A stretch of 64,000 bases of DNA, from assembly GCA_020444415.1 (NCBI GenBank), contig JAHLLA010000001.1:806001-870000 (forward strand), read 5' to 3'. Both the position numbers and the translations under genes were made by a program. The notes below the pieces were generated by a model. That model did not search any database. It was not told where the DNA came from and saw only the letters and a list, made by a program, of their open reading frames with translations. The first letter of the stretch is position 1. Each line of letters starts with the position of its first letter. Below, one piece after another: positions 1-7,219 of this stretch. This stretch comes from Bacteroidota bacterium (GTDB taxonomy: Bacteria; Bacteroidota; Bacteroidia; Bacteroidales; F082).

Positions 1-294
1 CTAGTGACCATTGTTGCTATCTCTCTTGAAACCATCGCTGACAACCAACTCAGAAAGCATCTTCGTACCCGGAAAAGCAAAGATGAATTGCTGAAAACCG
101 GTTTGTGGGGCATCATGAATTATCCAAATTATACTGGTGAAATGCTTTTTTGGTGGGGAATGTATTTGTTTGCCCTGGCATTTAATATTGATTTATGGTG
201 GACTATCTTTGGGCCGCTTTCCATCACCTTACTTTTTGTTTTTATCAGCATCCCCATGATGAAAAAGCGCAGAGAAAACAAAGTAGCTGTGTAA
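1..294 (+). CDS. DUF1295/steroid 5-alpha-reductase-like membrane protein, C-terminal part
   Basis: The gene is cut by the left edge of the window; the open frame already runs at base 1 and ends at 294. What remains is about 97 residues: a charged stretch around RKHLRTRKSK, then NYPNYTGEMLFWWGMYLF and two hydrophobic segments. The PNY-x-GE-xxxWWG pattern is typical of the C-terminal half of the DUF1295/isoprenylcysteine-methyltransferase-like superfamily, where it forms the cofactor-binding region at the membrane surface. The substrate cannot be inferred. It is followed after 13 bases by a metallophosphoesterase on the same strand, so the two may be co-transcribed. Confidence 0.8.
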   Translation, partial: LVTIVAISLETIADNQLRKHLRTRKSKDELLKTGLWGIMNYPNYTGEMLFWWGMYLFALAFNIDLWWTIFGPLSITLLFVFISIPMMKKRRENKVAV

Positions 295-307
295 TTGTTA
301 TGCAGGT

Positions 308-1462
308 ATGAAAAATTTCGGTTTTATTTTTTTCTTTTCGATCGTTTTGGTGCTTTATGCGCTGATCAATTATTATATCATTAGGCGGGGAATATCTGTT
401 TTACCCCAGGGTTCATCATTGAAAATGTGGCTCATTTTAGGCGTTTCATTCATGGCAGTGGCATTTATTGCAGGGCGTTTCCTTGAGCGGGTTTCTGTGA
501 ACTGGTTCACGGCCACGCTGATCTGGATAGGGTCATTCTGGCTCGGCATCATGGTGTATTTGCTGCTTCAACTTGTACTTATCGATTTGGTGCGATTGTT
601 GAATATAATTTTTGGCTTTCTGCCTGCACTCTCTGATCCCGAAAAAATAAGAAAAATAATAGGGATTACGGTTATTTCAATTACCGGGTTCATTGTATTG
701 ACTGGTCATATAAACACCTGGTTTCCTGTTATTCGTAACATTGAATTAGAAGTCGATAAGGGTGGTGGGAAGATGAAGGAATTGCATATTGTAGCATTTT
801 CGGATGTCCATCTTGGAACGACCATTGAAAAAAGACATTTATCTATCATTGTCAATAAAGTCAATGCGCTGAAGCCTGATGTAATCTTGATTCCGGGAGA
901 TATCATTGATGAAGATATCGCTCCGGTGATCCATAATAATGTTGGTGAAATACTCAAGCAACTTAAAGCCAGGTATGGGGTTTACGCGGTAACCGGTAAC
1001 CACGAGTATATTGGTGGTGTTATGGCATCCAAAAAATATCTCGCCGGGCATGGTGTTGAATTATTAAACGATACTGCTTTACTGATTGATGATTCATTTT
1101 ATGTGGTGGGAAGGGAAGATCTGACGATCAAACAATTCACCAATGACAAGCGAAAAGAACTCAGTGAAATTATGATGGGGTTAGATCACTCGAAGCCTAT
1201 TATTTTAATGGATCACCAGCCGTTTAAACTGGAAGTGGCTGAACAAAACGGAGTAGATTTACAATTATCGGGGCATACGCATCATGGTCAATTGTGGCCT
1301 TTTAACTATATTACCAATATGGTTTACGAATTAGGTTGGGGCTACAAAAAGAAAGGCAATACGCATTATTATGTGTCGAGTGGCGTTGGAGGCTGGGGAC
1401 CACCTATCAGAACGGTAAACAGGCCGGAGATCGTTTCTATCAAACTAAAATTTACCAAATAA
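308..1462 (+). CDS. Membrane-anchored metallophosphoesterase
   Basis: This is a 384-residue protein with about four hydrophobic segments in residues 1-140 and a calcineurin-like phosphoesterase domain from about 158 to the end. The metal-binding motifs are visible in order: SDVHLG (D166, H168), GDIIDED (D198), GNHEY (N231, H232), a MDHQP segment, and SGHTHHGQ near the C-terminus. Related membrane-anchored proteins (YkuE/YaeI-like group) act on phosphorylated lipids or UDP-linked compounds at the membrane, but the substrate here is unknown. The catalytic domain follows the last hydrophobic segment. Only 7 bases separate it from the SDR gene downstream, which suggests one transcript. Confidence 0.88.
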   Translation: MKNFGFIFFFSIVLVLYALINYYIIRRGISVLPQGSSLKMWLILGVSFMAVAFIAGRFLERVSVNWFTATLIWIGSFWLGIMVYLLLQLVLIDLVRLLNIIFGFLPALSDPEKIRKIIGITVISITGFIVLTGHINTWFPVIRNIELEVDKGGGKMKELHIVAFSDVHLGTTIEKRHLSIIVNKVNALKPDVILIPGDIIDEDIAPVIHNNVGEILKQLKARYGVYAVTGNHEYIGGVMASKKYLAGHGVELLNDTALLIDDSFYVVGREDLTIKQFTNDKRKELSEIMMGLDHSKPIILMDHQPFKLEVAEQNGVDLQLSGHTHHGQLWPFNYITNMVYELGWGYKKKGNTHYYVSSGVGGWGPPIRTVNRPEIVSIKLKFTK

Positions 1463-1469
1463 GATAGCC

Positions 1470-2240
1470 ATGCAAAAGTCGAAATGGAAGCTGGAAGGTA
1501 AAATTGCACTCATCACAGGTGGCACCAAAGGTATTGGCCTGGCCATTGCAGATGAGTTCGTGGAATTAGGCGCCCAGGTTTTTATTGTTGCCCGCGATCA
1601 GCAAATGATTGATAAGCAAGTTGAGAAATACCGGGCTAATGGTCACAAGGCATGGGGATGTAAAGCAGATGTCACCAGGAAAGAAGATCGCATCCATATA
1701 TTTGAAAAGATACATGCCGAAGCTGGAAAACTGGATATCGTAGTCAATAATGTAGGCATGAACATCCGCAAGAAAACGGTTACTTATTCTGAAGAAGAAT
1801 ATCTGCAGATCATCAACACGAATATGCATTCCTCTTTCGATATTAGCCAGCGGTCATATGAGCTGTTGAAAAAATCGGATGCAGGTGTGTTGGTAAATAT
1901 TGTTTCAACAGCCGGATTGACCCATGTAAGAACCGGAGCACCTTACGGGATGACAAAAGCAGCTTTGGTACAACTCACCCGCAACCTGGCAGGAGAATGG
2001 GCCCCGGAAGGCATAAGGGTGAATGCGGTTGCCCCCTGGTATACTCGCACGCCACTTGTAAACAAATTATTGGAAGATAAGGCGTACTTAAATAATATCA
2101 TTGAAAGAACCCCCATCGGGCGCATTGCAGAGCCGGAAGAAGTGGCCACTGCTGTGGCTTTTCTTTGCATGCCTGCTGCCTCCTACATCACGGGTGAATG
2201 CCTGGTTGTCGATGGCGGTTTTTTAATCAATGGATTTTAA
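1470..2240 (+). CDS. SDR family oxidoreductase (tropinone-reductase-like)
   Basis: A 256-residue classical short-chain dehydrogenase/reductase of standard length. The nucleotide-binding motif TGGTKGIG lies at 16-23, NNVG at 93-96, catalytic Ser at 146 and the YxxxK pair at Tyr159/Lys163. The C-terminal GG-F end is also usual. R42 after the second strand (VARD) favours NADP(H), by family knowledge. The overall pattern resembles tropinone-reductase-like and 3-oxoacyl-ACP-reductase-like SDRs, which cannot be assigned a substrate from sequence. It sits between the phosphoesterase and the DsrE-like gene with gaps of 7 and 15 bases. Confidence 0.9.
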   Translation: MQKSKWKLEGKIALITGGTKGIGLAIADEFVELGAQVFIVARDQQMIDKQVEKYRANGHKAWGCKADVTRKEDRIHIFEKIHAEAGKLDIVVNNVGMNIRKKTVTYSEEEYLQIINTNMHSSFDISQRSYELLKKSDAGVLVNIVSTAGLTHVRTGAPYGMTKAALVQLTRNLAGEWAPEGIRVNAVAPWYTRTPLVNKLLEDKAYLNNIIERTPIGRIAEPEEVATAVAFLCMPAASYITGECLVVDGGFLINGF

Positions 2241-2255
2241 ATTACATTTACAGCT

Positions 2256-2600
2256 ATGAATACCCCCGTAACACTTTATATTTTATGGACAAGCGGAGAA
2301 GTGGAAACATTTGATGAGATGGTTTTTATGTACGCGTTGAATGCCAAAAAAAGAAACTGGTGGCATGAAGTAACAGTAATTATCTGGGGTGCCTCGGCAA
2401 CACTGGTTGGAAAAGATAAACTGGTACAACTAAAAATTAAAGAATTAATTGATGGGGGCGTTCATATAACCGCTTGTAAAGCCTGCGCCGATGACCTGGA
2501 TGTTACCAAACTTATGGAAAATATGGGTGTGGATGTTAAATACTGGGGCAATCCTTTAACCGAAGTACTGAAATCAGATGCAAAATTACTCACCATATAA
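2256..2600 (+). CDS. DsrE-like small protein
   Basis: A 114-residue soluble protein resembling the DsrE/DsrF-like fold: an initial beta strand (TLYILWTSG), a helix ending in ALNAKKRN, and a segment GGVHITACKACADDL, which places two cysteines in a CxxC arrangement where DsrE-family sulfur carriers often have a functional Cys. No signal peptide. Whether it handles persulfide sulfur is inference. It lies between an SDR and a flavin reductase in one run of plus-strand genes, which hints at a redox role for the group. Confidence 0.75.
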   Translation: MNTPVTLYILWTSGEVETFDEMVFMYALNAKKRNWWHEVTVIIWGASATLVGKDKLVQLKIKELIDGGVHITACKACADDLDVTKLMENMGVDVKYWGNPLTEVLKSDAKLLTI

Positions 2601-2609
2601 ATTTGAAAT

Positions 2610-3137
2610 ATGCAATCCATTAAACCAACCCAATTCCTGACACAGATTAATGAACTCTGGCTGAACAAATGGTTTTTACTTACCAGCGGTGATTACGATA
2701 AATACAATTACAATACAATGACCGTTGCCTGGGGATATTTTGGCATTATGTGGAACAAACCTATGGCCGTGGTCGTGGTGAGGCCTACCCGCTTCACCTT
2801 TGAGTTTATAGAAAAGTATGATACATTTACATTAACGGCCTTCGATAAAAAGTTCAAAAAAGACCTCAACCTGCTGGGCACAAAATCAGGCAGGGATGGT
2901 GATAAAATTGCCAAAACCGGGCTTACTGTTATTCCATCTCAGGTAGTTACTTCCCCTTCATTTAAAGAAGCCGAACTGGTCATTGAGTGTAAAAAATCCT
3001 ATTGGGACGACTTTAAACCTGAAAACTTCCTCGACCCGGATATCGAAAAAAAATATCCCTTAAAAGATTACCACCGGATGTATTTTGGGGAAATACTCCA
3101 CATTTTTGGGGATGAAAAATATGCATCAGCTAAGTAA
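2610..3137 (+). CDS. Flavin reductase-like protein
   Basis: A 175-residue protein of the flavin reductase-like / FMN-binding split-barrel type. The segment NTMTVAWGYFGIMWNKPM is the usual FMN-phosphate-contacting region of this family, followed by VVRPTRFTFEFIE and the TLTAFD strand. It probably binds FMN and acts in the cytoplasm; partner and substrate are unknown. It is the last gene of the 1-3137 plus-strand run, and its last 12 bases overlap the end of the convergent radical SAM gene. Confidence 0.85.
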   Translation: MQSIKPTQFLTQINELWLNKWFLLTSGDYDKYNYNTMTVAWGYFGIMWNKPMAVVVVRPTRFTFEFIEKYDTFTLTAFDKKFKKDLNLLGTKSGRDGDKIAKTGLTVIPSQVVTSPSFKEAELVIECKKSYWDDFKPENFLDPDIEKKYPLKDYHRMYFGEILHIFGDEKYASAK

Positions 3138-4133
3138 TGTTTCAAAGCTGCGACCTATAATTGAGGGTTGCGCTACAAATGAAACACTATCAAATTTCTT
3201 AAGCAACATTTCCCTGTTTTTTGCCTCATATCCAATCGCATAATTCAATTCTTTTGGCGATATAAAGACAGTCAGTTTTTTCGCCTCATTGTTTTCTGTC
3301 AGGGGTTGCAATTGTTGATTCCATATTTCCGTCAGCGCCAGCTCTTTAAACGACTGGTGAAAAGGTCCGGCCACCAATTCATGGCCACTTAAAAGTCCCT
3401 CGGAGGGGTGCAATCCAACCCGCAGCACTTTTACTTCTGCTTCTTCAAATAAAGGTAAAATTTGCGCGGTCCATTGTATGGCCTCTTCCATGCTCAATGG
3501 TGTATATTTTCCATCCTCATACCATTTGTGCAAGGCAGTTCCCTTGATCACAACTGCAGGATAAATTCTTGTATTTGCCGCTCCCAGTTCAATAATCCTT
3601 TGTGCTGTGCTGATGGATTTTTCCAATGTATCTCCGGGCAAGCCGACCATCATTTGTAATCCCATCTTAAAGCCATTTTCCAGGATCAGTTTTGCTGCTT
3701 GCTCCGTTTGCTTTGCAGTATGTCCCCGAAACGATTTTTTCAGCACTTCCTCATCCATAGATTGTGCACCCAATTCAATAGTGCTTACCCGGTATTTCTT
3801 CAGCACATCCAATATTTTTTCATTGATATAATCAGGCCGGGTTGACAAACGGATGCCTTTAATTTCGCCCCGGTCAATGAATGGCTGAACAATTCCGAGG
3901 TAATGTTCCTGTTGTTCGATAGGAATGCCTGTAAAACTACCTCCGAAGAATCCCACTTCAGCCACCCTGTCAGCCCTTTTAAATGATTTGAGATGTCCTG
4001 TAATCGTTTGTTCAATTTCTTTTTTGCCAGGAATATGCTGTTGACCTGAGATTTTCCGCTGGTTGCAAAAAACACATTGAAACGGGCAGGCTAGTTCAGG
4101 TATAAAAACAGGTATGGTATAATGTTTGAGCAT
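3126..4133 (-). CDS. Radical SAM protein (Elp3-like C-terminal type)
   Basis: About 335 residues. The radical SAM [4Fe-4S] motif is near the N-terminus: CPFQCVFCNQ (CxxxCxxC), then GFFGGSFTGIP (SAM-binding GGE-like region), RLSTRPDYIN, and ELGAQSMDEEVL, the usual order in Elp3-like/CPRO-like radical SAM enzymes. Conserved relatives occur in Firmicutes and Bacteroidota without a settled function. The open frame extends five codons upstream to a TTG, but the ATG at 4131-4133 is preferred because it gives MLKHYTIPVFIPELACPF, the usual beginning of such proteins. The 3' end overlaps the flavin reductase by 12 bases in convergent orientation. Confidence 0.82.
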   Translation of the reverse strand: MLKHYTIPVFIPELACPFQCVFCNQRKISGQQHIPGKKEIEQTITGHLKSFKRADRVAEVGFFGGSFTGIPIEQQEHYLGIVQPFIDRGEIKGIRLSTRPDYINEKILDVLKKYRVSTIELGAQSMDEEVLKKSFRGHTAKQTEQAAKLILENGFKMGLQMMVGLPGDTLEKSISTAQRIIELGAANTRIYPAVVIKGTALHKWYEDGKYTPLSMEEAIQWTAQILPLFEEAEVKVLRVGLHPSEGLLSGHELVAGPFHQSFKELALTEIWNQQLQPLTENNEAKKLTVFISPKELNYAIGYEAKNREMLLKKFDSVSFVAQPSIIGRSFETLLS

Positions 4134-4160
4134 TTTGTTTCTTAACAATAATTCACAAAG

Positions 4161-4187
4161 TTGATATAATTTTTTTAAATACTTTTG
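4161..4187 (+). promoter_or_regulatory. Bacteroidota-type promoter for the 4256 lipoprotein gene
   Basis: TTG at 4161-4163 and TACTTTTG at 4180-4187 fit the Bacteroidota -33 TTG / -7 TAnnTTTG consensus with a 16-base spacer. Transcription would start near 4194, leaving a leader of about 60 bases before the ATG at 4256. This argues against the upstream in-frame ATG at 4196. Confidence 0.6.
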
Positions 4188-4255
4188 CGTTTAATATGTC
4201 AATAAATTCACAGATTTTCAAAATACCCATTTCAAATATTTTAATCCCTACTAAA

Positions 4256-4915
4256 ATGAAGCAAATGCTTAAAAATTCATCCCAATTGATTGCGATGATG
4301 CTTATCATGGCCATCGCCATTGGAGGAGCAACAAGTTGTAAGAGTAAAAGACTGGCCAAAGAAGCGGCAGCGGCAGAGTACGCTGCCATGGTAGAACAGG
4401 CTAAAAAGGATCTGAATGCCATCATCAACGAGGAAACCGATTGGTCGATTGATGAGCAGGCAACACGCGTGGCCACCATAAAAACATATAATATTGACGA
4501 TCCGGAAGTTCAGGAATTGATTGAAAAAGCTGAATTGAAAATTGCGGAACTGCGCGAAGAAGCTGAAAGATTAGCTGAAGAAGAAAGGCTCAAACGTGAA
4601 GAAGAAGCGAGGCTCCGTGCAGCACAGTCTGAGTTTGCTGTAATCGACAATGCCTTTAAAGGAGTTGCCGGCGCAGGAAGTTATGATGCTGCCAACCGTC
4701 AGATTGACGCTGCATTGCAACAATTTGCAAGCCCTGATGTTCCGGTACTGATCATTATCAGCCAGGCAGGCGGGTTTAATGATTACGATCGCCCCACCAC
4801 CATTTCCAATTTCCTAAATTACCTGAAAGACAGAAAAGAGTATAAATACAAAGTCGAATCGGTAAAGCAGGATAACCTGGGAAAAATTACTGAAATTGAA
4901 TTAATTACTAAATAA
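4256..4915 (+). CDS. Coiled-coil lipoprotein of unknown function
   Basis: The longest frame begins at 4196, but the ATG at 4256 is chosen: it directly precedes a lipoprotein signal peptide (MKQMLKNSS, hydrophobic core, then GGATSCKS with the lipid-bearing Cys), and a promoter-like element ends at 4187. The mature part begins with a helical, Ala/Glu/Lys-rich stretch (roughly residues 30-130, with EAERLAEEERLKREEEARL) that should form a coiled coil. It is followed by a globular C-terminal part containing VPVLIIISQAGGFNDYDRPTTI. No acidic surface-export signal follows the Cys, so it probably faces the periplasm. Its stop codon overlaps the next start by one base, indicating translational coupling. 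Not recognised as a named family. Confidence 0.75.
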   Translation: MKQMLKNSSQLIAMMLIMAIAIGGATSCKSKRLAKEAAAAEYAAMVEQAKKDLNAIINEETDWSIDEQATRVATIKTYNIDDPEVQELIEKAELKIAELREEAERLAEEERLKREEEARLRAAQSEFAVIDNAFKGVAGAGSYDAANRQIDAALQQFASPDVPVLIIISQAGGFNDYDRPTTISNFLNYLKDRKEYKYKVESVKQDNLGKITEIELITK

Positions 4916-5502
4916 TGAAGGTCATGAATAAAACAGCATTTATCATATTATTTGCCATTGGATTGGGATTTACCACATCCGGTTTTGCACAGGATAACCT
5001 GAGCCCCGAACGTAAACAAGCTATCGACAGCCTTGCCATGGAAAAAGTTCGTGACCTGAGTAAATACATCGTCATCATAGGTGATAAAGACACCCCCTGG
5101 AGTGAAGCCAACAGGGTGATTGACCGGGCCGAAGAACTTTTTATGACCGGTAGTGAAATTGGTGTTTCATCGCTCGTCAGAACCGAGATCAATTATTACG
5201 ATGTACGTAAATATTTTGAAAGACTGATGCGCCTCAATTATAATAAAGTTGAGATCAGTTGGTACAATATTGAATATGTAAGCGACCTGCAACGCCAACC
5301 TGACGGAACCTATGTGGGTGTGATTACCATTTTCCAAAAATTTAAAGGCTACGACAAAGAAGGCCGCCTGATTTACCAGGATACAACCAAAAAAGATATT
5401 ACCGTATATGTAAAGCGTAAAGAAACCCAAATCGGCGGCAGGCTGATCGGTTTCTGGGATGTATTGCTGGGTGATATAAGGGTGAAGGAAACAACACAAT
5501 AA
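4915..5502 (+). CDS. Secreted protein of unknown function
   Basis: A 195-residue protein with a signal peptide (MKVMNKTAFIILFAIGLGF... cleavage near GFAQ|D). An alternative start is the ATG three codons in. The mature region starts with helices, has IVIIGDKDTPW around residue 45, and then alternating beta strands (YNIEYVSDL, TYVGVITIFQKF, DITVYVK, LLGDIRV). A helix-then-sheet layout of this size resembles NTF2-like domains. This is an inference from pattern only. The start codon shares a base with the stop of the lipoprotein gene, so the two products are likely made together. Similar helix-then-strand organisation is seen in the first 180 residues of the LRR protein downstream. Confidence 0.75.
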   Translation: MKVMNKTAFIILFAIGLGFTTSGFAQDNLSPERKQAIDSLAMEKVRDLSKYIVIIGDKDTPWSEANRVIDRAEELFMTGSEIGVSSLVRTEINYYDVRKYFERLMRLNYNKVEISWYNIEYVSDLQRQPDGTYVGVITIFQKFKGYDKEGRLIYQDTTKKDITVYVKRKETQIGGRLIGFWDVLLGDIRVKETTQ

Positions 5503-5512
5503 AAAATATAGA

Positions 5513-6253
5513 TCATTCCTGAAAACCGCTTCTGAAAAGGAGCGGTTTTTTATTCCTATTAATCGTATATGTAGCTCCCGCTGAAATTAATAAATCCAAT
5601 TGACTTTTTGCAAATCCACTGTCTACAGGAAAAGGTAAGAACCTGTTACTTATATCAACCTGAACACTCCAGTTATCAGAAATGATGTATTGTAGTCCGG
5701 TACCTATGCCAACACCCACATTAAAATCTCTCAAGTCATCTCTGGCATTACCTTCTACAAATTTTTCCGAGTATTCATAGTACCAATGTCCATCAGGCAG
5801 ATCAATCCTTTTTGAACTCCCAATTGTACCTGACATATTGGAATTTAATAGAATACCGAATGTAATTCCTGTATTAAAATAAAACTTCACTTTATTACCA
5901 AATACCCACTCAGGGTAAAATTTAAAGTATAAGTAATTGAACTTATAATTTATGTCTCTTTTATTAGATCCAATATGGGAGCCCAAACTTTCTTTAAAAT
6001 AAAGTTTATAATTATCAAGACTCAGATCAATTCCAATGAACATTGTATTCGTTGCCTTCTCTTTATATTTCAATGCCATAAATACGGAACCGCTATAATC
6101 TGCACTACCTGAATAATGGGGGTCATCTGTTCTGCTTAATAGCAAAGGTTTAATATATCCAACATTTAATCCCATTTCTGTCTGCCCAAATGCGTTTATG
6201 AGGGTGAAGAGAGATAATAGCCATGTAATATATGTCCTGATATTTTGGGTCAT
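5513..6253 (-). CDS. Outer-membrane beta-barrel protein
   Basis: About 246 residues with a signal peptide (MTQNIRTYITWLLSLFTLINAFGQ|T). The ATG at 6251-6253 is preferred over a TTG two codons upstream. The mature protein starts with EMGLNVGYIKPLLL and shows alternating amphipathic strands ending in aromatic residues (YLYFKFYPEWVF, KFYFNTGITFGIL, GVGIGTGLQYII, LLISAGATYTI), the pattern of small 8-stranded porin-like barrels common in Bacteroidota. Function unknown. Unusually, the last strand region is followed by a short tail, KKPLLFRSGFQE, encoded by the terminator hairpin of the opposing gene. Confidence 0.78.
   Translation of the reverse strand: MTQNIRTYITWLLSLFTLINAFGQTEMGLNVGYIKPLLLSRTDDPHYSGSADYSGSVFMALKYKEKATNTMFIGIDLSLDNYKLYFKESLGSHIGSNKRDINYKFNYLYFKFYPEWVFGNKVKFYFNTGITFGILLNSNMSGTIGSSKRIDLPDGHWYYEYSEKFVEGNARDDLRDFNVGVGIGTGLQYIISDNWSVQVDISNRFLPFPVDSGFAKSQLDLLISAGATYTINRNKKPLLFRSGFQE
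5522..5551 (+). terminator. Rho-independent terminator after the 4915 gene
   Basis: A perfect 9-bp inverted repeat, AAAACCGCT (5522-5530) and AGCGGTTTT (5541-5549), with a 10-base loop and a T-rich tail. It lies inside the 3' end of the convergent gene that ends at 5513, so the terminator also encodes that protein's C-terminus. Confidence 0.8.
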
Positions 6254-6361
6254 CCACAAATTATTGTTGCTAATTTACAAATTAAGCATCCTTTTATAAG
6301 GATATTACTGATAATTTTGCAGCCGTTTATTCGTTCTAATGAACAGATTAAAACAATCAAA

Positions 6362-7219
6362 ATGACATATTTAAAAAAGATAGTATATAGCCTTATTTTC
6401 TTCATTATATGCAGCCAGGTGGTGGCTCAAAACAACTCCTTTAATGGTTTCAGCGAAGACGAAACCGTATTGTACACCATGAACAAACAGGTAGGGCAGT
6501 TTGTGCGGCGGTTCAATATGGAAGAAGACCCTTACGGGAAACGCTTGCCTGAAAATGATAGTAAATACCACAACAACCAGCTCAGGGAAGAGATGCTCCC
6601 TATTATGTTTGACACCTACAATCCAAGGACTTCCGGAAAGCTGAAACAATATTTTATTGATGATGTTACCGATGAAGAAAACCCGGTATACCTGAATTTC
6701 CTGGATAAAAACTGGTATGCCGAGGTGTCTGCCACTTTTATGGCCAATGGCGACGAAGTAAACATCATCTTATTCCTGACACTCGAAGAGGAAAACCTGG
6801 GTTCCAAGTGGATCATCAGCAATGTATACTACAGCTATTTCCCTAATCTTTTTCCGCCTACAGAAGACAGCATACATCAACAATATTTTCTGCACCCGCA
6901 AAGTCATGAACTTGATTTCATGAACCTGCATCGGGCCCTTGATGATCCATCACACATTGAACTATACGCCTCTAACAATTACAGGCCTGACTATCTTTCA
7001 CTATTCTTTTACCAAATGAAAAAAGGACAATTGAAATTTAAAGAGATCGATTCGGTAAAGTTTCATTTCTTCCAGATCGAAAATTGGTATTTTGAGCTTT
7101 CATACTTTAACAGGAACGACACCAATTCCGGTTGGTTGATTTCAAATCTTAAATTTGTAAACAACGAAGAGAAAAAAGAACTTATTAAATCATATAAACT
7201 ATGCGCTATCGATCAATAG
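6362..7219 (+). CDS. Secreted protein of unknown function
   Basis: 285 residues from the ATG at 6362, chosen because it starts a clear signal peptide (MTYLKKIVYSLIFFIICSQVVAQ|N); the 39 residues upstream in frame look non-coding. The mature part is rich in aromatic and acidic residues with two similar halves: LNFLDKNWYAEVSATFM ... WIISNVYYSYF and FHFFQIENWYFELSYF ... WLISNLKFV. This suggests an internal duplication of a beta-rich unit. No named family recognised. It overlaps the start of the LRR gene by 19 bases, so the two are probably translated from one message and may act together outside the inner membrane. Confidence 0.75.
   Translation: MTYLKKIVYSLIFFIICSQVVAQNNSFNGFSEDETVLYTMNKQVGQFVRRFNMEEDPYGKRLPENDSKYHNNQLREEMLPIMFDTYNPRTSGKLKQYFIDDVTDEENPVYLNFLDKNWYAEVSATFMANGDEVNIILFLTLEEENLGSKWIISNVYYSYFPNLFPPTEDSIHQQYFLHPQSHELDFMNLHRALDDPSHIELYASNNYRPDYLSLFFYQMKKGQLKFKEIDSVKFHFFQIENWYFELSYFNRNDTNSGWLISNLKFVNNEEKKELIKSYKLCAIDQ

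Noticed and set aside
4196-4255. Upstream ATG at 4196 as start of the lipoprotein gene
   Set aside because: A promoter-like element ends at 4187 and the signal peptide begins at the ATG 4256.
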